Positions 31,064 to 40,815 of a DNA stretch of 64,000 nucleotides are shown here, in pieces. This DNA is from Candidula unifasciata (Eukaryota; Mollusca; Gastropoda; Stylommatophora; Geomitridae), in the NCBI GenBank assembly GCA_905116865.2, contig CAJHNH020003142.1:1-64000 (forward strand), written 5' to 3'. The notes under the pieces were generated by a model. That model had not been told where the DNA came from, made no database searches, and was given only the letters and a program-made list of their open reading frames with translations. Position 1 is the first letter of the stretch; each line of letters opens with the position of its first letter. The position numbers and the translations under genes were made by a program.

Positions 31064-31316
31064 AATCAAGTAAAAGAAAGTGTATTGATCGGCACTCATA
31101 GAAAGAAGTAGAAAGATATAAGAACACACTGCACAACATACAAATCGAAAGCTAAAGTTACCGTGCCGGGAACTGAACCTGTCACCTCCAGACGGCGTGT
31201 GCGCCTCGCCATGGATACAAGTGCACTAAGAACATGGTCGACTAGACACCCCATCAAAAAAGGTGTCTTATTGACCATGTCTATCGTACAGCTTGAAATC
31301 CACAACTATGGAATTA
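31064..31316 (-). repeat. SINE family K copy
   Basis: About 90% similar to 42760-43012. Minus strand carries 'ccatggcgaggcgcacacgc' and B box 'aggttcagttcccggc'. The other end has 'agtgtattgatcggcactc'. Confidence 0.8.
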
Positions 31317-31501
31317 TTTATAAGAGGACTTAGACAAATCTTTAACAAGGATAGCAATTTTATTTAAAAATATTTGTGTATACAATTCATATTACTTCAA
31401 GTATATCATATTAATTCGTTCTTCCGCGCATTAATAATAACAAAGATATAATAAGAATGCGGTTCAGTGGCAAAGAAATATAATATGTTTGAAGTAATAT
31501 T

Positions 31502-31697
31502 AGGTTAGTTGCGTATCCTTTACAGGACGTTCTAGGCAAATTTACGTCCATTAGTTTGCCATTGCTTCCTGGATGGTCTGGCTTCTTTGATACCACTGTC
31601 GAAACCAACGCAAGGCGCATGGCTTGCAGCTAGGATCAAACCCGGCATCCTGGCATTACGAAGCGTTCGCACGGACTTAGCCACAGAGCCGACTTGA
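31502..31697 (-). repeat. SINE family C copy
   Basis: Starts (in reverse) with 'gttgcgtatcctttacagg', has 'ttgataccactgtcgaaacc', B box as 'ggatcaaacccggcatcc' reverse complement, and ends 'ttagccacagagccgac'. Confidence 0.85.
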
Positions 31698-31819
31698 AGT
31701 AATATACAATGTAAAAAAAAAAATACTTTAGGAGATAACTTCTATACAAGGTCTTTGGGCCGCAAAGACCTACCTCAATTTTTTGCTCAGAAAAAAAAAT
31801 GTAATGTGGGAAAAAAGAG

Positions 31820-31872
31820 GGGTAGGGGTGGGGGGGGGGGGGGGGGGGGGGTGGGGGTGGGGGGGGGGGTTA
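31820..31872. repeat. Poly-G tract
   Basis: About 50 bases almost entirely G with a few T. Confidence 0.95.
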
Positions 31873-31989
31873 GCTTAACTCTTCCCCCTCCTGAATATTT
31901 TCTTCGTGGCGGCTGGTATGGGTACCAGGCCATGTCCTGTGAACTAAAGAGGATCTGCGTGGTGTTAACCACACAATCCGCGGAGCGGT

Positions 31990-32052
31990 GATTGGTCTAC
32001 AGTATATATATGAGAGCGACGTTCTGCAAGGGACCTGCTACATGATGATGAT
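31990..32052 (+). repeat. 3' end fragment of a (GAT)n-tailed retrotransposon
   Basis: 'gagcgacgttctgcaaggg' and 'acctgctacatgatgatgat' match the 3' end at 5555-5600. Confidence 0.6.
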
Positions 32053-32068
32053 TTACATAGGTCTAGCT

Positions 32069-32340
32069 GAGTCGCCGTGGCGTAGTGGCTAGACGCTCGC
32101 GTGCGGATCAGACGGACGTGGGTTCGCTCCCTGGCGGAGCTGGACTTTTTTCAAAATGACCTTGGCTCACAGGTCGACCAAGCCTTGAGTGGGTACATAG
32201 TGCAGTCCCGGGAAGTAAAGGCGGCCGGCGTGATGCTGACCACATCACCCATCAAGTGCCGTTTGGTCTATAACAATATTTTCTTTAGCCCTATACACAC
32301 TATACGCCTAAAAGGCACGGGAAAAGGGTCCTTTACTTAG
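32069..32340 (+). repeat. SINE family A copy, best preserved
   Basis: Head gccgtggcgtagtggctaga, B box gtgggttcgctccctg, body 'gaccttggctcacaggtcg' and 'gtaaaggcggccggcgtgat', end 'gaaaagggtcctttactta'. Confidence 0.92.
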
Positions 32341-32351
32341 TTTTTTAATGT

Positions 32352-32575
32352 CTAGCAACATATGTTAAAAGGTTGCCTGGAGAGAATGAGGCACCTGGGT
32401 GTAACTAGAGGGTTTGGCCGGCTCACTACACTTAGAGGAAAGGCAAGACGGACATATAACCAGATTTTGACCGGTACCATCAGTATTGAAACTCTGCGCT
32501 GGCTGCTGGAGATGAGGACGAAGCATGCATGGGATTGCCCCGAGTGCTGTGATGTCAGTTCTTGACTCAACTCGT
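32352..32575 (+). pseudogene. 5'-truncated RNase H-type retrotransposon 3' end
   Basis: Encodes LERMRHLGVTRGFGRLTTLR, GKARRTYNQILTGTISIETL and WDCPECCDVSS, the conserved C-terminus of the family seen at 4625, 47652 and 51753. The tail is short. Confidence 0.8.
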
Positions 32576-32589
32576 GTTTAAAGGCTACA

Positions 32590-32830
32590 GATCGAGAGGA
32601 TCGACTTCATTGCACCGGGTTCTATCCCGTATGGCTCAGTCTCTCCCTGCAGAACGGCTAGCCGCCTACCGAGAGTGTCACACAGAGCGGGAATTCCGTA
32701 GTTCCGTAAAAATCGCTTTCGTGAACTGAACGACGCAGGCGCAAAACGAATTCACTAACTTTAAAGCGTGAGGTAAATGGCTCGACCACTTCGCCATGGA
32801 CACCACCTAAATCATGTCTAAAAGCATCAT
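32590..32830 (-). repeat. SINE family M copy
   Basis: 'ggatcgacttcattgcacc', 'atggctcagtctctccc' and 'cgaccacttcgccatgg' are the reverse complement of the family at 16210. Confidence 0.65.
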
Positions 32831-32852
32831 ATTTCTAAAAGGCTATTAGTGT

Positions 32853-33093
32853 GAAGTCGGCTCTGTGGCCAAGTCGATGCGAACGCTTCGTAATGCCGGG
32901 ATGCCGGGTTCGACCCCAGCTGTGGGCCGTGCGCCTCGCGTTGGTTTTGACAGTGGTATCAAGAAAGCCGACCGTCCAGAAGTAATAGCAAACTACTGGA
33001 CGTAAATTTGCCTAGAGAAACCACACAACAGCCACGGGCTGTTGGGGTTGGTTCAGCAACGTCCTGTAAAGGATACGCAACTAACCTTTTTTT
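32853..33093 (+). repeat. SINE family C copy, best preserved
   Basis: Head gtcggctctgtggccaagtc, B box gccgggttcgacccca, body 'gttttgacagtggtatcaag', end 'caacgtcctgtaaaggatac' then a T run. Confidence 0.92.
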
Positions 33094-33342
33094 TTTATTA
33101 GTGTGAAAAGGGTCTTTCACTTTTGTATGACCTTTCACCTCACAATAGTGATCTTGTATGTAGGCTGGCAAACGCGATGGAGTCTAGGTGGTAAACACCT
33201 TGTGCCCCCCCCCCCACACACACACCAGCACCCCTCGCTGGCTCCATCTACACAATCAGTCAAATGTGTAACCCCCCGCATCCACCGTATACAGACATTA
33301 TCTTTTAAAGCGATTGTTTATGTGGTCTCATCAAATTGCGAG

Positions 33343-33572
33343 CGGCGTCCGTGACTTAGGCGTTGCGAGTCCGACTCGTAATCCAGCGTACCGCGATCGA
33401 AACCCACTGCTGGCTGCGTGGATCTTTATTAGGTCGCAGGTCGACCCAGCCTAAAATGGGTACCAGGATGGGCTTTCCTGGGAAAGTAAAGACAGCAGGC
33501 GTAATGCTGACCACATTACCCACCGAGTGCTGATGATCTGTAAAAATATGGGCGCTCTTTTTTACTTTTTTA
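33343..33572 (+). repeat. SINE family B copy
   Basis: Head 'gcggcgtccgtgacttaggc', B box 'gcgatcgaaaccca', body 'ggtcgcaggtcgacccagcc' and 'gtaatgctgaccacattacc'. Confidence 0.88.
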
Positions 33573-33975
33573 CATCACATTGCGAACGCATAATTTGGTA
33601 GTGCCGGGTTTGATTCCGGCTGCAGTCGATATATACACTTAGAGAAAGACAGAGGTCCAAGTCCAAGTCCTTTTGAGAAAAAAAGAAAATCTCGACCACG
33701 TTCAGACTGCTGCTAGCTAGCCTAGGCTGCTAACAGTCTCCGCCTATATTTGTGGTCTGGGTTATTTGCGTCACTTTCGTGACTGAATACTGGTGTTTGT
33801 GCCATTTCTGGCTTAATGCAGAAAGACAGAGAAAGATGGCGGGTTTTATGCGCTAGTGCTTCCCACAATACACCTCCATGACCCTAAAAGGTCAAGGGTT
33901 ATGTTAAGTTCATCGTCATCCCGTAACACTTCGTCTCGTTGGGTCACCAATTTCTGGTGACCGTCTGATCATTGG
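33573..33975. other. Unassigned sequence
   Basis: Contains a possible B-box fragment, gtgccgggtttgattccggc, near 33600 and a family-H-unlike spacer. No gene recognised. Confidence 0.35.
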
Positions 33976-34140
33976 AGGAGCGGCTGTCCGAATGGTTAGA
34001 CCGCAGGGCTCTGAAGCGGGAGACCCGGGTTCGAATCCTCGGTAAAGTTGGGTTTTTCTGGGCAAAATAAATTCTCACCTGCACAGTCGTTGCGACAGCA
34101 CTAGACATGCGGCCGTAAATTCTCTGGCACAAAGGCCCCC
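33976..34140 (+). repeat. SINE family D copy with tRNA-like head
   Basis: gagcggctgtccgaatggtt and cccgggttcgaatcctcgg give near-consensus A and B boxes with a long variable region, as in Leu/Ser-type tRNAs. The copy at 51468 is about 85% similar over the head. Confidence 0.7.
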
Positions 34141-34199
34141 CCTCCCCCCTCCCCAGCCTACACCACAAAAGTGGTATAATGAAGGCAGTAATTGGCACT

Positions 34200-34600
34200 G
34201 CGATTTTGTTGTCGTCAGTCTGATCAGCTCTCTCCACCTTTGGCGGTCAGTTGAGATGGACTTCATGGTTACATGCCTGAGGCCTGTCTAGTCAGTCAGG
34301 TTCTGTAACCAGGTGTTTCTTGGTCTGCCTCTTCTCCCCTTTCCCTCTACTGAGCCCTGCAGTATTGTTTTTGAGAGGTCGTTAAATCTTATTACATGTC
34401 CATACCATTGTATTTTTCGCCTTTTCACTGTAGTTAAAAGAGGTTCATAGTAGCCAGTGTGCTGTATATTTTATGGCGAACCTTTTCATTTGTAATGTGG
34501 TCTCTGTAGGATATGCCAAGAATTTTTCTGAATCATCTCATTTCTATTCAAGTTCAGCTGTTGAGGTCAAAGTTTCACAGCCATTTGTAAATGTACTAAT
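34200..34600 (-). pseudogene. Non-LTR RT C-terminal fragment, distinct lineage
   Basis: Minus-strand translation KRRKIQWYGHVIRFNDLSKT, then LQGSVEGKGRRGRPRNTWL and DRQRWRELI matches the RRL.W.GHV.R...L......G...RGRGRP...W pattern, ending with an RxxWR motif. Confidence 0.75.
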
Positions 34601-34769
34601 AGCTAGTGCTCTGAGCAATCGAATCTTAGTTTTGCATCAAATGTTTTTTGGATCTCTATAATGTTTGCTACTTGGCAAGGATTGATCTTGACTTGGCAAT
34701 CCTAGCGATGTCATGTTATGTTAAAACCATCTTACGGCTGTGGACCGATAAAATATAAGTATTTTCCAG

Positions 34770-35000
34770 ACCCACCGACAAGAGCTGACTAATTGGGAGC
34801 TTCCTTCAAAGCCGGAGTGCATCTGCCTGAGAGGCAAGGAACCTGCAGTCTGCATACAAATGAGTCAGATCTGTAAAACGGATGCACACGCAACACTCAG
34901 GTTCTGGAACAGGACTGCAGTCCAGAAGTGGATGAACAACCAGAACTTTCCGCCAGAGTTTACAGCTGGTGAACGCGAAGAAGAAGAAGAAGAATATTTT
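34770..35000 (+). repeat. SINE family H copy ending in (GAA)n
   Basis: 'gagctgactaattgggagc', 'catctgcctgagaggcaag', 'gtaaaacggatgcacacgc', 'ttccgccagagtttacagc', then GCGAAGAAGAAGAAGAAG. Good example of the intrinsic GAA tail. Confidence 0.9.
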
Positions 35001-35004
35001 ATTT

Positions 35005-35190
35005 GAAGTTATCCCCGTGTGAAAAGATCTGTGAAAGGAGGGATAAGGAAGACGAGAGAAGATGCTTGACAGTCTGGTTGCATGTCATGGAGGTGTGTCG
35101 GCACAAGAACTGATACATGCTGCAGGAGATCGCAGATTATGGAGAGGCATGATAGCCCACGCCAGTCGGCAAGGCACTTGATGATGATGA
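35005..35190 (+). pseudogene. 3' end of a (GAT)n-tailed non-LTR element
   Basis: Contains 'agaagatgcttgacagtctgg', 'ctgatacatgctgcaggag', 'gcccacgccagtcggcaagg' and ends GATGATGATGATGG. It is the best-kept copy of the 3' end seen at 22880-22985, 45118 and 3740. Confidence 0.8.
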
Positions 35191-35465
35191 TGGGTTATGG
35201 GACTCCATTGTAGGGGAAAGCAAGAATAGACCCACTTCATCCTCAACAAGCATGTCGTAAGAGTCAATAAATTGAGTGCTTACTTTGAAGTCGGAGTGCA
35301 TCTGCCTGAGAGGCAAGGAGCCAACAATCTGCATAGGAGTAAGTCAGACTTGTAAAACGGATGTGCACGCAACACTCAGGCTCTGGAACAAAACTAATGT
35401 TCAGAAGTGGACGAACAACCAGAGCTTTCTGACAGGAGTTTACAGCAAGTGAACGCAAAGAATAT
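35190..35465 (+). repeat. SINE family H copy, near full length
   Basis: Runs from 'gggactccattgtaggggaa' through 'catgtcgtaagagtcaat' and 'gtaaaacggatgtgcacgc' to 'gtttacagcaagtgaacgc' and AAAGAA. Confidence 0.9.
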
Positions 35466-35469
35466 TTGA

Positions 35470-35655
35470 AGTTACAATTTTTAGCACAAGAGCAAGAGGA
35501 CGGCCGCGGAAAACACGGATCGACAACATTAAAGACACTCTACGCCTTCACGGCATGACAATAGCCAGTGGCAGCCAACGTGCACTGGATCGCAAATTAT
35601 TCCTCTCCACGACGCTTAACGGCAGAAGTGGTTCATGATGATGATGATGATGACA
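35470..35655 (+). pseudogene. 3' end of another (GAT)n-tailed non-LTR element
   Basis: Encodes RARGRPRKTRIDNIKDTLRL, then HGMTIASGSQRALDRKLF and ends TGATGATGATGATGATGA. The RGRPR...W/R.DNI motif is the standard end of these proteins. Confidence 0.75.
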
Positions 35656-36110
35656 ATTTTTAGCTAATGCGTCATTTATCGCTTAGAGCTTAAATAATCT
35701 GATATACGTGACTGGAGCGGTTGTTTTTTTTCTCCTTCTGAGCTACACATCGCTTCAATAACATCCATGCGATATCCCCTTTTAGTTTCCACTGTAGCTA
35801 TTTCATGCATGGGTCGCCATTTCTGACAGACCGAACCGGAAATTTGAACAGACGGCACTGGTCTAAGGGCAGAAATATTGTTGAAGAACGTTGCTGTGAA
35901 GCAGCGGTGAGAAAACTATGGATCGATGACTAAAACTGGTTCCCCGAATAATTTTGTTTTGTTTCGAGAGGCTGGTGTCAATTCACTATATTAGCTGACC
36001 CTGAGCTACACTCCTACAAACTAGCATACACACACGTTTGTAAATAGAATGAAAAAAAAAATCCAAACATCCACATCCCCCCCCCCAAAAAAAAAAAACC
36101 CCATAACCTT
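35656..36110. other. Unassigned sequence
   Basis: A minus-strand frame at 35676-35858 (ATVETKRGYRMDVIEAMCSS) looks protein-like but has no domain I recognise, and its ends lack clear splice support. C and A runs lie at 36077-36100. Confidence 0.35.
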
Positions 36111-36119
36111 AACAGTGAT

Positions 36120-38030
36120 TGTCGCGAGACGCCGCTTAAAGTAGACAAGATACTTGGCTGACGTACCACCCCTTTGTGACCCTTCTATTTTTCCCTCTTA
36201 CATGCGCCCAGTGACTTCATTTTCGTCATAAGACGCATTGAGAGATATCCCGGTTATAGCCTACGGTTGCTGTTTGGGGATTTTCCATTGTCTTATTTGT
36301 AATTCCCCTGAGCTTTCACGTATAAAAATATACGGCTAGTAACTCGGCAACGTAGCGGAAAAATCCTGGCCAAACACCGGATCCCGCAGTGAGACAAGAT
36401 TGCCAGCCATTTTACTTCAGGTCAGCAAGCAGGTGTTAGAGCGGGCCGTTTTGGCAGAACTTTGTCTTTCTCGCCGCCTAAAAACCCTAGCAACATGACC
36501 ATATAGTTACATCTAAATCCAGGTGAGCACAGTAACTGTTAATTAAATCGTGATTTCAGTTTTCGGGCCGCATTTCGTGTACAATATTAGAATTGTACCA
36601 GACAGAGGAAAAAACCACGCTGACCCATTTCTGCACATGGACAGGAAACCATTTCTTTATGATCTATTCCTGATTCCTATTGTTCGGTATCTAGGAGGTT
36701 ACTTCTGTTTGCTGTATCTAAGACTCTTAGGAAATTATCTATCTTCTATTGCTGGTAGATGAATGATCTATGGCTGGTTATTAGAGTCTGTGTAGATAAT
36801 GGTAACATTTCAATGGTAACATTTCATAGGAGACATTGTTCTTCTCATGCTCATACTTCTATAATTCATAATGTTTGCTTGTTGTAGAAGTGCTGAATTT
36901 TGTTTTCAGGTTATTGATGTATTATTCATGATGTTATTAATGTATCATTTTACTTATACACAGCAGTATTAAATGCTGTGATTTTGAGGACATGCTGTCC
37001 AAGAAAACACCCAGTGGAATATCTGGAAGACAGGAAAGGCAAGACCTTTTATCTAGAATTCTCAACATTTATAGAGAGAATTCTATAACATTCTGTCTGA
37101 TTTTGTGTTGCATTTACAACTGCATATTGCTGTCTGAGTCTGTGTAAATGAGTGGTATTACACTATCATCCTGAAGGACAGAAGATGGAAGACATTCATC
37201 TGGACTGGACAGTAGTCAGAAGTGGAAGCTATGTAAATGACAAGGCTACTAGACCATTATCCCACTTCTGACAATATGAAGAGAGAGGGGAAAGTTGGAA
37301 ATATATTTTATTTTGCAAAACAGCAGGGACTATATATTTTTTGATTGTTTCCATCCCTAGCTGCTGAAAAGCCGAGGACAGATTCCTTGTGGCAGGACGA
37401 GCTTCCAAACCACTGCCAGGCTGGTTGTAGCTAATGATTGGAGTGCCCTAAGGAAGATCTTGGTGCTTGGGACAGACCCTCAACATTCCACCTCAGTCTT
37501 TGAAATGGATGATCCTCTGGGAAACTCCAGGTGGTAATTGTTGTATGTTATTTCCCACTGATCCTCTCATGACGACAGTTTCATGTTACTATCATTTTTA
37601 TCTTTCATCCTACTTAGTTTGAATAATGTATTTTCAAAAGTAAATAGATGATTGAATTTTACTTTAATTTTAATAAACGTTCCTATGATTGATTTAAACT
37701 CATAGTTAAAGTTTATTTCTATTTCTAGATGTATGTATGGTGTCAGTGTTGTCTACCAATATACATAGTCTAGATGGGGGCTTAATTTTATTACCAGAAA
37801 GGGAAATTGTCGGGAGGGGTAACCTGCTCTGTCTAAGTGTTTAGGCATCTAAATTCCCTTATCCCTTTTCTGGGGATATTCAGGCAGCTCACCTTCTTTC
37901 GCGAGCCAATTCGAGTCTGTATCTGAGTATCCAGGGACACTGTCTGCTCTTTGCACCAAAAGACAGTTGTCTCGGTTCCTAACAAGATAACACCACTTTA
38001 GTGAGTGTAAAAGGAACCTGTTCCACGACA
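36120..38030 (+). repeat. 5' LTR (1,911 bp)
   Basis: TATA-like tataaaaata at 36321-36330 and AATAAA at 37672-37677. By eye it differs from the 3' LTR by two substitutions and three small indels (2, 1 and 3 bp), all in the first 800 bases, which points to a recent insertion. Confidence 0.95.
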
Positions 38031-38592
38031 AGTGAGGCGCTCTCCGGAATAATAATCTGAGGCCACACAAGTGTGTCGGCGCCTGTTATTTAAAACCCGG
38101 GAAACCCTAGACAATTGAAATTTTATTTCATAAATTTTTTTAAATACTTAAAAAACTTTTACATTCCCTAGATTACAGGCACCATTTTTTATAATAGTGA
38201 CTTACATAATTAGGGTTTGAAGAGTGGCAGTATTAACTGTTAAGTAAATGATAGTAAAAAATATGAACTGTTTATACTTACCTTAATTAGTGTAATATCA
38301 CAATTAGGAAGTAGTCTGAGAATTTTTTTTCCCAATCTTGACTGCTTTAGCATTTGATATTGATTGTAAATCATTTTTATGTTGACATTCTATCATTTGA
38401 CATTACTGTTAAGTTTATTTAATGTGTCATTGATTGCTGTGCAGTAATGTTTGATTACTTGCATTATTTTCAGTAACGTTCTCCTTACTGCTGTGGTCAG
38501 TTTTCCTTTTTTTCTATTCTATCACCCAACCCTTCAACTATAAATACTCTTCTGGTTAGTCCTGCATGTGATCAGTTTCTCTTGCTTTGTAA

Positions 38593-39414
38593 ATGAACAA
38601 TCTAGACATTATGGACCGCCGGTCCAGGTTCTTAGAAAATGCAAGGATTTTTGGTGCACAAAGGGGCTATAGAGGACAAGAGTTAACAACGTTCATACAA
38701 CGCGAACAGGAAGAATGGGACTCAATGCTTGCTCGTCATGCAGCGGAGAGGGAAGAAGAAGAGAGAATACGGCAACTTGAAGAAGAAGAAGATGCTAGAC
38801 AACTCCAAGAGGATGCAGCTGTCAAAAGAATGAAGCTTCTTCAAGAAAAGCTGCATAACTATCGACTACTTAGGCAGACAAAGAAGAGAGAACTGCAGTT
38901 AGACACAGGGAACGGTGAGAACAACATCCAGGTAGTTGAGGGAACTGACAACTCCCATACTGACACTCTGGTAGAAAGGTCAGGGACTCACTCTCTCAAT
39001 GGAGAGGTGTGTACTATTGCGCCAAATGGTACCTCATCAAATGATGAAGTAATAGACCACCCAAGACCTTGCCTCACCTCTCTTATTCCATATAGGAAAA
39101 GAGTGGACATCAAGAATTCTTTGACAGGAATCAGATCTACATTGCTGAACCCCTGTATTCTCCATTGCCCTGATAAGCAAAATGAGAAGCCTCCTGTCCC
39201 CACAAGGAAGCGAGGACAGAAAACAAAGAAATCTTCAAAAGGGATCAGATCCACATTGCTGAACCCCTTTACTCCCCTTAACTCAGATGAGCAAAGTGAG
39301 GAGACTCCTCCTGAGCCTAAATGGAATCATGGAAGGAGAAAGTGTACCGTGGGCACCCGTAATCGTCATACCAGTGACAGACGAACCTCAAAACGCCACA
39401 TCCGATTCATTTAA
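38593..39414 (+). CDS. LTR element ORF1, possible Gag-like protein (273 aa)
   Basis: The first ORF after the 5' LTR. Residues about 40-105 are rich in Glu and Arg (REEEERIRQLEEEEDARQLQ) and predict a long coiled coil, a common start of Gag proteins in animal LTR elements. Residues about 170-255 contain two copies of a roughly 43-residue unit with GIRSTLLNP at its heart. No zinc knuckle (CxxC..H..C) or protease motif. ORF2 overlaps its end in the +1 frame. The Gag-like role is inferred from position and coiled coil only. Confidence 0.6.
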   Translation: MNNLDIMDRRSRFLENARIFGAQRGYRGQELTTFIQREQEEWDSMLARHAAEREEEERIRQLEEEEDARQLQEDAAVKRMKLLQEKLHNYRLLRQTKKRELQLDTGNGENNIQVVEGTDNSHTDTLVERSGTHSLNGEVCTIAPNGTSSNDEVIDHPRPCLTSLIPYRKRVDIKNSLTGIRSTLLNPCILHCPDKQNEKPPVPTRKRGQKTKKSSKGIRSTLLNPFTPLNSDEQSEETPPEPKWNHGRRKCTVGTRNRHTSDRRTSKRHIRFI

Positions 39415-40747
39415 CTTCTTATGTTCCTTAGTGAAAGAAGGGAATCGGCATGTTCCGAAAGGGAAGTGTAGGACTAAGAGGACCCCGAACACATCGAACA
39501 GCAGCCACCAACGTGATAACTGCTGGAACCGTAAACATGGCGGTTTGACAGGGACACTAGCCAATAATGAAAGTGAAGGTAGCACTTTTAGTGACTCTAT
39601 GATGCCCTTCAGTAATGTTAAACAAGAAGTGGAATCATGGCAGCATGGTACAGAGAATAACAGTAAATCTGTTTTTTTCATTTCCCTTGATGCAGCCACA
39701 TGCAATAGGGAGATGAGTATCAGTTCTGATTTGGCATCCCAGATGGGTGACTGTGATGGCAGCAGCACTCAACTTTATTTACTCCCTCTGGACTTGGCCC
39801 ATAAAAGCTTGACCAGGGAGGAAATAACCGACACAGAGGATACTTTCCCTGAGGTCTTTGCAGAGTATTCTGGGAAGGAAACTCTTGATGAGCAGGAAAT
39901 TCCTGTAAGCCTTATTAACTTTGAAAATGGTCAAACAGCACTGTTTGCCATCAACACAAAAGAATGTACTTCTTTTGGGCAGGGAGAGAGCCTATCTCTT
40001 GCCTGTGCAGCTGACACCACAGGGGAACTTCAGATGAAGGACATTGTGGCTGAACAAGCCAAGAGTAAAAGGGAAACCAAACACTCTGGTCTAAGAGTAC
40101 TCTTCACTTCGAAAGATGCGACAGGAGTAACTCAGCTGCCGGTAGAAGCTTCGGTCCGAAGCAATACCACCTTAGCATCTTCAGAAAACGAACCACTTCT
40201 GACTGATGTGACTGTATTTACTGAACTACTTTTGTGCTCTGATTCCGAAAGGAGCTCTATTCATGAGAAACTCACCCCGATAAATTATGAAGGGGAGGAC
40301 AGAATGCACACAGGAGGGGACAAGTTGACCCCCTACCAAGAAAGAGTCAGTGGTAAACTGCGCCAACCTCATGGTACCTTGATGGACGCCATCCCTTATA
40401 CCAAAAGGAAAGTGACAGATTGTACCAAGATTGATAATGGGTGGAGGAGAATAGCGGAAGATAGTTGCACTGTGACTCTTCCATACAAGCAGTCCCTACA
40501 AGCTCTACCGCTTTTGATAGGGCAGAATCTAGGTACATTGTGGGTTAAGAGTTGTTATCAGGTTGGCCTTGGTATCTCAGCATCCAGACCCACGAAATCA
40601 TTGATTCTGGGGGATGCAATACCTCCGGACAAACGGTCAGTACACCACTGGTGCATGCATTTTAAGCACATCTACTGGACAAGACATTGTCATAAAGACT
40701 ACTGGAAATTCAGACCAGTGGAAGTCTTGGGAGCCAGGAAGTGGTAG
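39287..40747 (+). CDS. LTR element ORF2, unknown protein (486 aa)
   Basis: Overlaps ORF1 by 128 bases in the +1 frame and ends 68 bases before the 3' LTR. The sequence is acidic and low in structure for the first 300 residues (for example EEITDTEDTFPEVFAEYSG). The last 80 residues are richer in His, Trp and Cys (RSVHHWCMHFKHIYWTRHCH). I see no reverse transcriptase, integrase, protease or membrane segment. It could be reached by its own ATG or by a +1 frameshift from ORF1. Its long intact frame in a young element suggests it is or was translated, but the function is unknown. Confidence 0.5.
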   Translation: MSKVRRLLLSLNGIMEGESVPWAPVIVIPVTDEPQNATSDSFNFLCSLVKEGNRHVPKGKCRTKRTPNTSNSSHQRDNCWNRKHGGLTGTLANNESEGSTFSDSMMPFSNVKQEVESWQHGTENNSKSVFFISLDAATCNREMSISSDLASQMGDCDGSSTQLYLLPLDLAHKSLTREEITDTEDTFPEVFAEYSGKETLDEQEIPVSLINFENGQTALFAINTKECTSFGQGESLSLACAADTTGELQMKDIVAEQAKSKRETKHSGLRVLFTSKDATGVTQLPVEASVRSNTTLASSENEPLLTDVTVFTELLLCSDSERSSIHEKLTPINYEGEDRMHTGGDKLTPYQERVSGKLRQPHGTLMDAIPYTKRKVTDCTKIDNGWRRIAEDSCTVTLPYKQSLQALPLLIGQNLGTLWVKSCYQVGLGISASRPTKSLILGDAIPPDKRSVHHWCMHFKHIYWTRHCHKDYWKFRPVEVLGARKW

Positions 40748-40815
40748 TCTGGTATTCTTGTTCTACTTGACAGCGATCTTAGCATTCTTACAGAAAGCTT
40801 CGAAAGGGGGGCTTC

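Noticed and set aside
33976..34060. Family D, A, B and C heads as real tRNA genes
   Set aside because: They have A and B boxes but poor stems, many diverged copies and attached SINE bodies.
35676..35858. Minus-strand 60-codon frame with ATVETKRGYRMDVIEAMCSS
   Set aside because: Looks protein-like, but I recognise no family and cannot place splice sites; kept as unassigned.
38031..38060. Primer-binding site directly after the 5' LTR
   Set aside because: The sequence agtgaggcgctctccgg does not begin with TGG and matches no tRNA 3' end I can recall, so no site is annotated.
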